Assembly: GCF_002878395.1 (NCBI RefSeq)
Contig: NC_061121.1
Span: 11,567,416-11,631,415, forward strand
Direction of reading: 5' to 3'
Length of the DNA: 64,000 nucleotides
Origin: Capsicum annuum
Lineage: Eukaryota > Streptophyta > Magnoliopsida > Solanales > Solanaceae
A program made the position numbers and the translations under genes. Positions 27,181 to 39,960 of the stretch are shown here, in pieces. The notes beneath the pieces are model-generated. The model saw only the letters and a list, made by a program, of their open reading frames with translations. It had not been told where the DNA came from and did no database searches. Every line of letters begins with the position of its first letter. Position 1 is the first letter of the stretch.

Positions 27181-28009
27181 CTCTAAAATGGTAAACTTAT
27201 ATCAATATTAAAACAATATTAATTGAACTATTTCTAGGCTAAGAAAAATTAACAACTTTAGACTAAGTAAACATTCAAAAGTAATTAACTTAAAACCTAG
27301 ATTAAAAGAAAAAAGTCTTTTTTGTAATTTCATTCTTTTGGAAATGAAATAAAATCGTTTTCTAAAATGTACTCTTACTATAATTATTGTGTATCTCCAC
27401 AATTTATAGAGATAATTAACTGTTACACCTTCACGATGTCCCACGCCTGCATATCACCTTCCCTTTAATCCATATTCAAAATACTATTTGATGTAGCTCA
27501 ATACCACAATGTATCCTTTAAATAGGAATACATTTGTACGAAAAAAAATGTTCTATCTTGCTCTTTACATTTTTGTTTTCTACTTTATTGTTTCATATTG
27601 TTGTTTTTAAATTTCCCTTCATTTTATAACAATTTTTTTTGGAGGGAGCGGGCGGCGGTTATTTTTTTGTCCATTTTAACAAGATAACTTCCTAAAAGTT
27701 GTAATAAAATTTAAAAAATCATCAAGACTAAGCCGAAATTAAAATCATAAGCCTGCTCAAACAGAAACATAACTTCAATATTGTCAATTGCACCCCCAAA
27801 ATCCAGTATCAGATTGAAAGGAAATCAATAGATTCAGATTGAAAGGAAAGCAATAGATTGTGATCAAATCAACATACATACCAAAGAAAATTTATTTGGT
27901 GACAATTTCATATGTTAACTCATTACATTAATCACAAATAGAACTACTTCAACATTGACTTTCAAAACAAATAATTGCATTCAATTGGCATAAGCATATT
28001 AAAGCCTAA
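27181..28009 (-). repeat. Sulfotransferase block 1: 3' flank of SOT1
   Basis: Collinear with 57253-58002 downstream of SOT2 (shared CTCTAAAATGGTAAA, ATTTCTAGGCTAAG, TGTCCCACGC, GCACCCCCAAAATCCAGT). It defines the first of three duplicated blocks. A 24-base tandem duplication (AGATTGAAAGGAAA.CAATAGATT, about 27812-27858) is present here but single in block 2. Confidence 0.75.
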
Positions 28010-28560
28010 TCAAATGTGCAAAAACCTCAATCCAGATCTTCCAACTTTTGCTCAATAATATGGTTGAGTTTCGCACTCATCTCTTTAGTAAAATAATTCT
28101 TTCAATTTCAAACTTTCCCTTTACGAAAGAACACTTTATATTCTATTCCAATGGATGACGATTTCCCATTATTATTCACCTCCAAATTACTAAAATTCTC
28201 AAAGCTACACATTCTTAATATTTGATCCACCACTCCATGATTTTCTTCCTCTATAGAAAATGGACATTCCAAGAATTCAGCCAAGCGTTTAAGCTGAAGT
28301 TTGGGTTGCGCTTTAATTTCTTCATATATCAAAAAAAGTACTTTATTGGGCTTTTCTATGCTTTGTTTCCAATAATCCAACACTGATTCCAAAAGGTATC
28401 ACCCCTTCACAAAAAAAAATCAAACATTTCTTCAATGGAATTGGTATCGTTATGATGAAGTCTCAAATTATTTGCAAAATGCCACATAGAAATAAAAGTG
28501 TCCCTAGGATTTCTACATAAGTAAACGAGTTTGGTTCTTGAATCTTGAACAAACTTTGGT
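28010..28560 (-). pseudogene. SOT1: sulfotransferase pseudogene, C-terminal half only
   Basis: Minus-strand remnant collinear with the C-terminal half of SOT2, from VQDSRTKLVYLCRNPRD to the stop position. It keeps the 3'-phosphate-binding segment CRNPRDTFIS and the dimer-region helix, and lacks the PAPS-binding PKSGTTW and the catalytic His because everything upstream is replaced by a LINE. Lesions: a small deletion where SOT2 has EGVVPFGPFWNHV (near 28393-28410), two nonsense changes inside the conserved RKG..GDWK motif (near 28098-28110), and a one-base deletion near 28031. It is best read as a dead duplicate of SOT2. Confidence 0.9.
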
Positions 28561-31500
28561 TCTCCCAAACCCAAGAATGCCTGATCAACAACAAATCCTA
28601 ACAAATCTACTCTCTGTAATATATCTAATGATGAATATCATATCTTGGAATATTAGAGGGATAAGGTCGCAGGGATCCCTGGAAAGGCTTCAAGACTTCA
28701 AACTTCAATATCAAATTCCTTTATTTTACCTACAAGAACCAATGGTTAATAGTAGCAAATCATCAGATTCAAGAGGAGATTGGGCATGCCTTTCTTCTTT
28801 CCATAATTATTCTAACAAAATTTGGCTCTTTTGGAACGCTGATGTTACTGTGGATGTTATACAGGATAAAGAACATGTTCTTATCAAAATAGTCCATAAC
28901 ACTGATCCTGCTTTGTATCTATCTATTGTTTATGCCAAATGTAGTAAAGCTCTCAGAGTGGAGTTATGGGATGACCTGAGGAACAGAGCTGCTTCAATGA
29001 ATGATGCTTGGGGGCTGGTTGGCGATTTTAACACTAATCACAGAATGGAGGAAAGTCTTGACTTTCTGTCTTGCCTTAACGATTGTGGTCTTCAAGATAG
29101 AGGATATAGTGGGTCTATATTTACTTGGTGTGACAATAGAGATCCCCCAAACACTATCTGGAAAAGATTGGATAGACTAGTTTAAAACTCTAAATGGTTT
29201 GACAACCTAAATGCTACATCTATCATCCACCTATCTAGAACTTGTTATGTTCATGCTCCCCTCCTTATCAAAATCAGTAATGAGACTACCAACTTCATAA
29301 AGTACTTCAAATTTCTTAACATTTGGGTTGATCATCCAGATTTTCTTCGCGTAATCCAGGAAAGTTGGGGTATCCAAATTAGTGGAAACCCCCTCTTTAT
29401 GCTCCATCAGAAACTTAAAACTACTTGCGGGAACCTTAGTCTCTGGTCTAGGCAAACCTATGGAGATATCCATGAAGAGCACAAATGACTAGAGGAGCAG
29501 ATGAGAGTTCTTGAAGATAACTATGTTCAAAGCAACAATGCTGATAAGAGAGAGGCCCTCTCTAGATGTAGAGCTGAGCATACTAGATACCTCAAATTCC
29601 ACCACTCGATCTTGAGATAAAAAACTAGGATAAAGTGGTTTGAAGAGGGTAAATCCAATGCAGCCTATTTTCACAACATCATCAAAGATAGGAGAAAAAG
29701 ACAGACCATCAGGAAAATCATGAATGAACAGGGTCAGTGGATTGAAGGAAATGATTCTATTTCCGAAGCTGATGTTTGATACTTTCAAGATCTTTTCAAC
29801 AAGGAAGATCATAACTCTTCCCAGGACCCTCTAAATTGTATTCAGAGATGTATCACTGAAGAGGAGAATAACACTATTATGGCCATCCCTTCCCTCCAAG
29901 AGGTTAAAGACATAGTTTTCTCCATGGACGTTGACAGTCCACCGGGCCTAGATGGACTTAGTGTCTGTTTCTATCAAACCGCATGATCTATAATCGCCAC
30001 TTATCTTTATAATGCTATTGTCTCCTTCTTTGAAGGTGCAACCCTCCCTAAATACTTCACTCACACATGCTTGATTATGGTTCCTAAAGTTGACCATCCT
30101 CAGAAATTCAGTGACCTCAGACCCATCAGCCTTTGTAACGTGTCTAGTAAGATTATCTCTAAACTATTGAATGCCAGACTAGCCACTATTCTACCTAGAA
30201 TAATTTCCAAGAACCAGAGTGCTTTTGTGAAGGGTAGAGCTGTCACGGAAAGCATCCTCCTTACCCAAGAGACTATAAATGATATCAGGAAGCCTACTAG
30301 AGGGAATAATGTTGTCATCAAACTTGACATGACTAAGGCACATGACAGAGTATCTTGGTCTTTTTTATGCTCTATCTTAAAGAAAATGGGTTTCTCTGAT
30401 GTTTGGGTGAACCTTATCCACAAGTACATTTCCAACAACTGGTACTCTGTTATTGTGAATGGTACCAGAAATGGTTTCTTTAAATCGAGAAGGCGTTTAA
30501 GACAAGGGGATCCCTTGTATCTGTCTCTATTTATACTTAGTGTTGAACTCCTGTCTCAAATGCTCAATGCTCTCCAGAGAAAACCAGGATATAATGGTTT
30601 CTACATGAGAGATAATTGCCCCCATATCAACCACCTATCATTTGCAGATAACACCATTTTGTTCTATAATAGTGGGAAAAAACCTCTAAAAATGGTTCTT
30701 GAGACCCTCAAATCCTATGAAGGAATCTCCGGTAACTTATAAATAGGCACAAGAGTGGCTTTGTGGTTGCTGAGAACACTAGACCTCGTGATATTGTCTG
30801 GCTTCATAACATCACTGGGATGAACCACCAGAAATTTCCTATCAAATATTTGGGGTGTCCTATCATTGTTGGGAAGAAGAAAATCTCTTATTTTTCTGAC
30901 ATTGTGAACAAATTTACTAGTAGAATAAGGGGTTGGCACACAAAACTACTTTCTCCAGGGGGGAAGGTCCATCCTCATCAGACATGTCTTCATGGCTCTT
31001 CCTATACACCTCTTATCAATGGTTACTCCTCCTAAGGTCACTCTCGAAACTATTGAGAAATTCTTAAATAGATTTTTCTAGTCGGGGTTGGACAATGGTG
31101 GTAAACATCATTGGGCTTCTTAGGACAACCTTTGCCATCCCTACAATGAGGGGGGCACCAACTTTAGAAAGCTCTCGGATATTTGTCAATCCTTCAGTGC
31201 TAAATAGTAGTGGTCTTTAAGAACCTCTAACTCCCTGTGGAGTGAATTGATGAAAGAAAAATACTTGGTCGAGAATCATCATCTGAAGGCAAAATGGAAA
31301 AAAGGGCAAGCTCCCTCCTGGAAAGCTCTTTGTGCTACTGGGGAGGTGATTGATCATAACATTCTCTGGATAGTTGATAAAGGGGAGGTATCCTTCTGGT
31401 CCGATAACTGGAGTAACTTTGGCCCCCTTTATCACAAATTGACAACAAATACTGACATCTTAGATGTGCAGCTTAAAGAAGTTTGCCACAATGGAGAATG

Positions 31501-32898
31501 GGATTGGAATATGCTGAACATTTCCTTACCTGAAGATGGAAAACGAAGGATCTTGAAGCAAAAAAATACTAGTATAAACAACAACAAAGAGGACAAACTA
31601 GTGTGGATTCTTTCCCACACTGGAAAATTCTCTCTTTGTTCTACTGGGAGGGAATTGAGGCAAGAAAGAGCGCCCAACAACCTTGACAGCAGGCTATGGC
31701 AGAACAACATACCCTTTAAGATGTAATTCCTCACGTGGAGAGCCATCCATAATAAACTCTCCACAGATACGAATGTTTCAAGGCTAGGAATCCATATGGA
31801 TCCCATGTGTTATTGCTGTAACAGTAGTAGAGGTGCCACCGAGCTTGAATCAGTTAACCACTTATTTTGTCATGGAGATTTTGCTAACAAGATGTGGTCT
31901 TTTTTTGCATGTCCCCTGGGGATAAATACGAGCAACCCCAATTTGAAGTTCACCCTTCTCAGTTGGTGGAACCACAAGACCAAGAACCCCATCTGCTCAC
32001 TTATAATTAAAATTATTCCTGGCAAGATGTACTAACAAGTATGAAGGAGAAAGACCTTCATTATATCAATCCTCCTCTAATGTATTATTCAATATTTTAC
32101 TGGTTCTAAGGAAGAGATTTGGAAATGCGAGGATTGGAGACACTTGGAACTCTGTCTGTCGGGCCTGTGATCGAGATATTCATCAAACAAAATCTACCAT
32201 CGTCAAATGGATTAGACCTCAAACAAACTCGTTAAAACTCAACAGTGATGAAAGTTGTATTAATGGTAAGTGTGGGGGAGGCGGAATGGTAAGAGATAAC
32301 ACAGGGAAAATTATTTTTGCCTATGCGAACCATTAGACCCAGGTTCCAGAAACTATGCCGAAGTTGCTGCTATGCTCTTTGGCCTGGTGGTTCTTGAATA
32401 ATGACTCAAGACCTGTTTGGGCGGAAACTGACTCACTGCTTTTAACAAATTGCATGAAAAAAGTTTGGAAAACTTCATGGAAGTTAGCTAGTATTGTTGA
32501 CGATAATCAGAAACTAGTTGAAAAGAGTTGACTTTCATATTACTCATTGCTTTAGAGAGGCTACTAAGCCAGCTGACAGGCTAGACGCTTTGAGCCACAG
32601 AAGTGCTGAGATTCAAATCTTCAACTCTTTCTCCGTCTTGCCCCTCGAAGTGAAAGGATTTGACCAACTTGGATAGATGGGGTATCCCATCCATAAGAAT
32701 CAAAGATGTTTCGGATAACCATATCGTATATGATACCTCTTAGTGGCTTGACCTGTTAAGCTCTTTCGGGTAGGATTACCAATTCTATATTAGCCTCATC
32801 TCAATGATTTTGTATACAGTCTGGGATGCCAGACTTAACTTGTAACTTTTTTGCACATCAATGTTCGATGAAGGCTGGGTTGAATTAAAAAAAAAAAA
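28561..32898 (+). mobile_element. L1-type LINE, 5'-truncated, with poly(A) tail
   Basis: Plus-strand non-LTR retrotransposon: endonuclease (28631 on), reverse transcriptase (about 29700-30990), zinc-finger-like region (31796-31900) and RNase H (about 32205-32650), ending in twelve A's (32887-32898). ORF1 is absent; only about 70 bases precede the endonuclease. It lies between the two parts of SOT1 and replaced its 5' half. No clean target duplication flanks it; ACAAACTT on the left and ACAAAGTT on the right are similar but belong to different parts of the ancestral gene. Confidence 0.88.
28631..32650 (+). pseudogene. LINE ORF2: endonuclease, reverse transcriptase, RNase H (broken)
   Basis: Starts MNIISWNIRG, the typical N-terminus of plant L1 endonucleases, followed by LQEPMV and LVGDFN at the active site. 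The frame runs from 28631 to 30742 with isolated stops near 29183, 29486, 29618, 29777 and 29984. RT at 30071-30742 shows LRPISLCNVSSKIISK, LDMTKAHDRVSW, RQGDPL and FADN where FADD is usual, so the second catalytic Asp is Asn. After 30742 the frame shifts (IKYLGCPIIVGKKK at about 30841-30882), then returns at 31247-31726. A Cys/His cluster sits at 31796-31900. RNase H is recognisable at about 32205-32650 (LKLNSDES, GGGGMVRDNTGKI, ADRLDALSH) with frameshifts. The machinery would nick DNA and copy its RNA at the nick; this copy cannot. Confidence 0.88.
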
Positions 32899-34641
32899 CA
32901 AAGTTGTTGTTGTGGGTTTTGTCAACTTCCCAAAGGCAGAAAGTTAGATTTGACAAGACATTATTGAAATTGGTGAGATAATGTCCAAGTCCCTTTGCTT
33001 GTAGTTATACTCAATTACGATTAATTACTCCTAATAAAAGGTCGATAGATACTTTGTACTATCAACTAGTATAAATTCACCCAAAAGACCATTAATAAGA
33101 CTTATCATTAGAACCGATGAGATAAGGCATAGTCTCTTTGCTTGTACTTACGCTTATCTAAAATTTATTATTTTAGTTATAGACTAGGTCATTGGAACAT
33201 TATGTGTCGAGTGATAAAAAATTTGCTAAAAACCCCATCACAAGACGCTCTTATAACCACAAAAATGCTATGGATGCCAACATGTGTATGTCGTCAAGTT
33301 GTAAGGTTCTACTAATATGATAATGTGCGCGGAAATTAGTTTTTCTTAAACTACGTATCAAATCTAATGTTGTGTTGCTATTATTTTCAGGTTAGAAAGT
33401 CCCAAAGAGTCGTCGGTGTGGATTATGCATTAGAATTTAGAAAGCATCTCAATAACATAAAGGACAATACCTAAACTTTGGGAAGTTGAAAAGATTGCTG
33501 AAGTTAACTAATCTCTAATCTACTAACAGTGTGAAGTACCTTAAAAATATTATTTGAACTTTTTGTCCTTCATTAAAAGTTTATGCAATAAACAAAATCG
33601 TCTTCACTAAAATATATAAGTATTACAATATATGAAAAAAAACGTAATAGAATAAATATACAAGTTTTTCTTTCTTTTCCTTTTTACCGTCTCGTCGAAA
33701 AGCCATTGTAGATGGAGTAGTAGTCATTAATAGACACTAGGAATCACATATATGTATTGGTTGTGCCTGTTAGCTTTTGCTACATGTCTTTTCACATGCT
33801 TTGCTATTTGATTAATGTTTAAATAACTTTTTCTCTTTGTACAATCTAATTGTAAGTTGAAGATGAAAAATAATTTGAAAAATGGTAAGTTGATTTTGAT
33901 CATTATATATTAACGTCAATATTTATTTAATAAAAAAATGTACTATAAATTCTTGATGCATCAAAATGTTTTTATAGTTGAATCTTTATTAAATGATAAC
34001 AAGATGGAAGATGTTCATGATTTTATTAATTAATTCAATAAAATTCTGATTGAATGTAGGACTAGACTTACTTGAATCTTGTTCAAGATGTTTTCTTCCA
34101 CACGCAAATAAATCAAAATTTTATTTAACCAAGATGTTCTGTTTGGAGGATTAGGCTTAGTTGAATCGTGTTACATTCTTATGTTATTTCTTTTCTTATT
34201 TTTTTTTTTATTGTGGAAGGGAAGCTTTGAAGTTACTGGTAAAATTGTTTTCATGTGACCTAAAGGTCAAGGGTTAAAGCCGTGGAACAACCTCTTGCAT
34301 AACTATATAGTAAGACTGCATGTAATAAATTCTTATGATCCGAACCCCAAACTTAGTGAATCAGACTGTTCCTTTTTAATCACCGTGCTTTAAGCCCAGC
34401 TTATTTCTATATTTTTAGGTATAAAGATCCAACATACATTCAATGATGATTTTCCTGTAACATGCAATACTTTGTGTGCATATGGTTGTATTTCCTTTGG
34501 GTCTAAAGAAATATCTAGTGTGGTTGTGATCTTCAATGATATGATTTGATGTGTGTAGAGTTGATTTGTGTAAACATGATCTGCACCTCTCTAGTTCTCT
34601 AATCTCTCTCCCTTTTCATGGTATATTGTGTGTGGCAAATT
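32899..34641 (-). repeat. Sulfotransferase block 1: upstream region of SOT1
   Basis: No intact gene. Collinear with the region upstream of SOT3 (about 61190-62247), and its distal part with that upstream of SOT2 (59164-59940), for example AAATAATTTGAAAAA.GG and GATCATTATATATTAA. It holds a decayed copy of the exon-like fragment at 33403-33515. It is broken at 34641 by the Sirevirus LTR and continues at 56965. Confidence 0.75.
33403..33515 (+). pseudogene. Exon-like fragment (decayed copy)
   Basis: After a splice-acceptor-like ATTATTTTCAG comes a stretch similar to 61626-61745 but with indels that break the frame. The source gene was not recognised. See the better-preserved copy upstream of SOT3. 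Confidence 0.4.
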
Positions 34642-35540
34642 CGTTAGAGTAAGTGTCCTGCTGATTATCTTATTTTAGCCTAACTGTTACCTATTAATGA
34701 AACAGGTTGACTAACGTGTTTCAAACTAGCTAAAACAGTAAATAAATAACACGGTAAATTTTTACTTGGAAAACAACCGGCTCAAAGAGGTGTAAAAACA
34801 CGACTTGTACCTCTACAAGATTTAACCCCAACTCCACTAAATCACTTGAGCCTCAACAATTAATAAATTACAAGACTCTTGTTAACTAGGAATTATAAAC
34901 TTCTAATTCCTACTTCTACAAAACACCAACCTTCCCAAGGTGAGTGTTCCCAAGTCTTCGAGTTTCCAACATGAAAACAATACTCCTAACTCAGTTTCTA
35001 CTTCACTGAGACTAAAAGTCATACAACTCAAGAGCCAACCTAATACATAAAGTCTAAGACTCCTTAACTCTAAGTAATAAAAACAGGTTCAACTATGAAT
35101 CCTTCAAGCTTTGGAACTATAGAGATAATTTTGTCGATGGTTGCTCACTTACTTGTAAGTGCGTAAGTGATTATGTCAATCACTTTCTCTATTTAACAGC
35201 AACTCTTCAAAGAGTCATTCATGTCATCAATCTTCTATCTTTAGTTGGACTCTTCAACTCATCAAAATTTGTTGTTAAGTCAAAATCCTTCTTCAAGTCA
35301 ATCTCCCCATCTGAGTGAAACTCTTTCACTTATCTTCACGTGTTATACTCAAACATAACTTTTTATTTTTCACATGTGATAAATCATTACGATTTATCAA
35401 ATCCTAATCTCAAGCACTCTTGTTTTGGCTTCATCTTTTAGTGATGAACTTGTGCTACCTTGACTATGCACATCAGCTCAGTGGACCACTTCAACTAACA
35501 TATTTCATTTGACATGTCAATCACCAAAACCATCCCAATA
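34642..35540 (-). repeat. Sirevirus 3' LTR
   Basis: 899 bases, collinear with 56065-56964. Edges have decayed to CGTTAG on the left and CCCAATA on the right. A TATA-like TTAAATAGA lies on the minus strand near 35190. Confidence 0.85.
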
Positions 35541-35563
35541 AATTCTCCCTTTTTGGTGATGAC
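35541..35563 (-). other. Sirevirus polypurine tract
   Basis: The minus strand reads CACCAAAAAGGGAGAATT up to the LTR, the usual Sirevirus plus-strand primer. The 430 bases from here to 35993 hold no frame I can support. Confidence 0.8.
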
Positions 35564-35993
35564 AAATTTCTGCCATTGTACAACTGTGCATCTGCTGACT
35601 TTTCCTATAGGCACTAAGTCATGAACTTTTTAATAGGAAACAGGTTAGTTATGAGTTATAAAAATTGCACACCTTTTAAGTCTTCACCCTTTTGGCATCA
35701 TCGAAAAGTAACTTTCCCTAAATCAGATAAGTGCAATGCTAATCAAATCATGGTCACTAGGGCTATTACCAAGACAATCAATATAAGAACAACATAAGAA
35801 AGCAACGCTTTAGTTAAGACAGTAAATGATTACGCATAGGCATAAGGATATTTCATTGATATAACATGAAAAGATCTACAATCAAGCACCCAAAAAGTAT
35901 ATGAAGGATTCTAAGAACTTAAGACAAGAGAACAACAAAAAGATAAACCCCTAAGGCTCTAGAAAACAATGCTGAAGGGGTAGATGGAATAGG

Positions 35994-37812
35994 TCAGATC
36001 AGCTTAGTGAGTTTGCAAATGATCTCTGCATTCTCATCCCTTTCTCTAGCAAGATCATTTTCCAGTGTCTGGATCCGATCCTGAAGCCCTACTCTTACAA
36101 CAACATGTGAGGTTCTAACTTTATACAACTCAGCCAGAGCATCAGCCAACTCATTCCTCACCCGTTGCAGTGAGGTGTCTGACTGTCTCATAAAACCAGG
36201 TAGAGCACCATGGTTCAATCTCCCTAGGATGTCCTTTATAGTTTGGAGAGACCAAACCTGAACAGGCACATTAAAATCCTCAAAGAAGGAGGCCAACCAA
36301 AATCCATAAGCAAGTGCATGTGCCTTTTTGTTATCCTTCAAGAGTATCCTCTGCATATGCTTGATGATAAGGCTAGGAAGATTGATTTTTTCCTTTTTAC
36401 CAATCGACTTTATTATAGTCAGATCAAGATAGCTAGCCTTAATTCTCCTCTCCTTTTGAGGTATTATAATTTTGTGAACAATATCAAAGTAGAACTGATG
36501 GAGAGGAAACATCTTTTTCTTAAGAACATGCCTGTGTTGGACCAGATTAGAATTTCCAGAAAACTTCCCAGTAATAGCCAGAGCAGAGGTCATATTATCT
36601 AGAGGAGGCAAACCAAATTTCATGTAGTGATCCCACACCCTAGAGGAATGTCGAGAATGCGAGCAACATCCTTCGCAGCTAAATTTATAGGAACATCATG
36701 AACAATTATAGTGAAGAGGTTTCCCTTAGCATACCCATTGGTATAAAACTCATACACTTCAGGGTGGCCAAATTTGCGTTGAGTCTCACCTTGAAGGAAT
36801 AAGGAGGACCAACCTTGAAATTAAAGCCTATTTAAGAGAATTCCCATTTCAGGACCCCCATATCTAGTGATAACACGACTACGAATGAGTTGCCGCTTCT
36901 AAAAATGTATGACGTGGTCAAAATAAGAATCCACCATTTTAGAGGTATGGATGTTAGTATGGGAGAAACTTTCAAGCTCAATCTCTGGAGAGGAAGGCTT
37001 AGCGTACTCAGTAGCTTCAGAACCAGAGGAAGGAATAGGTTGGGGAACCTATTTCTTAGATTTGGATTTTGAAGCAGTTTAGGAACAGGTTGGGGAACCT
37101 ATTTCTTAGATTTGGATTTTGAAGCAGTTTTGGATATGAAAGTAGACTGAGCACATTTTTTGGGAGTAGGTTTTCTTGAGGAGGAAGAATAAGGACTATA
37201 TCTGGGAGACTTAAATACAAAAGGCTTGGGAATAAAACATTTATAAGTCATTTCTTTTCAAACAGTGCAAAGAAGGAGGTCAGAATCAGAGAAAGTAATC
37301 AGAGGAGGTGAAGAAGAAGGTGTTTTCTTTTTGCTTGCTTAAAGATCAGCCTCAAGTGAAGCTTTCTTTTTCCTTTTATGATTTTGAGTGTGAGGGGTGC
37401 GAACAGGGGTAGGATTTGGGGAGCCCTCAACAACTTGTTTAGTATTTGGAATGGGGATACGATCCCCAGATGCTTTGACAAGATGAAAATGAAGTCTTCT
37501 TAGAGTAGTTTTAGGAACATATGTTGGCATGGAAGAGGAAGAAGGCTCAGTATCAGACAGACTTATTTGGAGTAGAGGCATGTTTTGGACAATGTCTCAA
37601 GAAGAAGACTTGGGACAAAAAAGATCTGGGGCCATAGAATGTAGCATGAATTTGAAGTCATACCGGTCCTTAAAATCAGACAACTTATTCGAAATATAAA
37701 GGGAGATTTATAGAACTGGGGCAAAATCAGGAAGAATAATAAGTGAGGTGATAGGAGAGGAAGAGGGGGTGGAGTTCTTTTTAGGAGGGGATGAGGATTG
37801 TTGAGAATCCAT
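35994..37812 (-). pseudogene. Sirevirus envelope-like ORF, copy 1
   Basis: Extra ORF between RNase H and the 3' LTR, the position of the envelope-like gene in Sireviruses. It starts at ATG 37812 (MDSQQSSSPPKK), with a Ser/Pro-rich N-terminal part at 37339-37581 (MPLLQISLSDTEPSSSSMP) and a conserved C-terminal part open at 35994-36638: YDIVHKIIIP-like block, LIIKHMQRILL, HALAYGFWLA, then a predicted coiled coil (LQRVRNELADALAELYKV and ARERDENAEI). I see no convincing signal peptide or transmembrane helix, so 'envelope-like' rests on position and family. Frameshifts and stops separate the parts, one caused by a 50-base tandem duplication at 37031-37130. 37813-38360 between it and RNase H is non-coding. 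Confidence 0.75.
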
Positions 37813-38360
37813 TGTTGTAAACTCAGAGCTGTTCAGAATAGAACAATTAAGGATAGTATTTTAGAGAGAGATTAATGATTGTGGAGAATGAACGTGAGGG
37901 GATTTATAGTGTAAGAGATGAAATGAATTTAAAGAAAAAAGAAAAGATCAAACGTATAGGTGTAAGTGGGTGTGTCAGGTGTATTTAAGTGGGAAAATAA
38001 GATATAACCCTTGGTAGCAGCTTTTGCAGAGAAGAGAGACTTTTGGGATTTTGGCAATTACAATTCTTTTTTTTTAAATTAAAATAAATACAAGAGCCTA
38101 GATGTTCCATAATACTTTCTTAATAAGTGAATGAAGTAAATCATACCTTGCCATCTCCACGAGCTCCAAAGCCTTAGCTTTCTAAAATTCTGCTTGACTA
38201 AAAACATAACTTAATTAAATTATTACCATACTAGAATTAGGACACATAACTAAATATGTAAGACTGACAGGAGTAGCTTAGATTTTAGGAATACGTTAAT
38301 CGTTCTAGCTAATCATTGAGGGTAGGTTATGCAATCTTAATCATCACCAATTCTAACATA

Positions 38361-38964
38361 GTTTTCTCAAAGTGTTCTAATTTGGTCTTCAGTAGAACAG
38401 AACGTGATAGATACAAGACCTTTTTCAACACTATCTATAAGAAAGTGGTGTCTAATATCAAAATGTTTTAGTTCTTTTATGTTGCATAGGATTCGTTGCA
38501 ATATAAATGGAACTTGTATTGTTACAAAAAATAGGAAAACATCCCACATCTACACCAAAATTCATGAGTTTTTGCTTAATTTACAATAATTGAGCACAAC
38601 ATTGTCCAGCAGCAACATACTCAACCTCAGCAATAGATAGAGCAATTGAGTTTTGTTTTATAGTGGACCAGTTTATTAGACATGATCCAAATAAGTGTGC
38701 TATACCTGTGGTGATTTTCCTATCCACTAAATAGCCTGAATAGTCAGCATCAGAATATCTTACTAAATTAAAATTGCTACCTTTGGGATACCAGAGACCA
38801 AGGTAGGTAGTTTGTTTGAGATATCAAAAAAATCCTCTTTACTAATCTAAGATGGGATTCCTTGGGATTAACCTGAAACTTGCACATAATTCCACACTGA
38901 AAACAATATTAGGTCTCCTTATTGTAAGGTAAAATAGTGATCCTATCATTTATCCATATAATTT
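38361..38964 (-). pseudogene. Sirevirus RNase H, copy 1
   Basis: Readable in pieces on the minus strand: YSDADYSGYLVDRKITTG, CLINWSTIKQNSIALS and AEVEYVAA, the usual Ty1/copia RNase H blocks with catalytic Asp and Glu, then FCNNTSSIYIATNP and KTFRYQ. Several in-frame stops. It follows directly on the RT. Confidence 0.75.
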
Positions 38965-39790
38965 TTACTCCATAGATGAAACTGTTTCATCCATATCAAG
39001 TTTGGTGGCAGTGGCAATTGGAGTGTTGATCTCCTTTGCTTCCTCCATGGAGAACCTTTTGAGAAGTTCTTTGACATACTTTTGTTGATGAATCATGGTT
39101 CCAGTAGTTGTTTGATTGATTTGCAGCCCTAAGAAAAAATTTAGCTCACCCATCATGCTCATCTCAAATTTACAACTCATGAGTTTTGCAAAATCATGAG
39201 TCAAGTTGATGTTGGTGGAGCCAAAGATGATGTCATCCACATACACCTGCACAATCAGCAAATCCTTCCTATTAGTTTTTACAAAAAGAGTGTTGTCAAT
39301 TTTACCTCCGGTATGCCCATGCTCTAACAGAAATTTTGACAATCTTTCATACCAAGCTCGTGGAGCTTGTTTCAGTCCATACAAAGCCTTGTCAAGCTTG
39401 TAAACGTAATTAGAAAATTTTTTACTTTCAAAACTAAGAGGTTGTTTCACATAAACTTTCTCCTTGAGGATACCATTCAAGAATGCACTCTTTACATCCA
39501 TTTAGTAAAGTATGAATTCCGTATAAGCAGCAAAAGCCACAAGAAGTCTGATTGCTTCAAGTCTTGTCACAAGAAAAAAAGTCTCATCAAAGTCTATTCC
39601 TTCTTCGTGATTGTATCCTTGGACCACCAACCTTGCCTTGTTCCTTGTAACTGTTTCATGTTCATCAAATTTATTTCCATATACCCACTTAGTTCTAATC
39701 ACAGTTCTGTCTTTTGGGAGTGGAACTAGGTGTCAAACCTTGCTTCGTTCAAATTGGTTTAGCTCCTCGTACATAGCCATAACCCAATCA
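38965..39790 (-). pseudogene. Sirevirus reverse transcriptase, copy 1
   Basis: RT split by one nonsense change. The N-terminal part at 39502-39702 holds TKWVYGNKFDEHETVTRNKARLVV-type sequence and ends at FILY-stop. The second part at 38965-39501 continues [31 protein letters not shown] and the catalytic YVDDIIFGS (residues 87-95 of that frame), then QQKYVKELLKRF. Copy 2 has a Gln codon where copy 1 has the stop, so the nonsense change arose after the copies separated. The catalytic box is intact. Confidence 0.88.
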
Positions 39791-39960
39791 GCATCAAGGA
39801 ATGCTTCATCCACCTTCTTTGGTTCAATCACAGAGAAGAAGGCTTTGAAAGCACACATATTCCTTAATTCAGATCTTGCGGTGATTCCTGAGGTGAGATT
39901 AGTGCGAAAATTTTCAATAGGATGAGATCCTTGATACTTATATCCTTTTAGGACAAATCC

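Noticed and set aside
29231..30438. Minus-strand frames within the LINE
   Set aside because: Shadows of the plus-strand endonuclease/RT frame.
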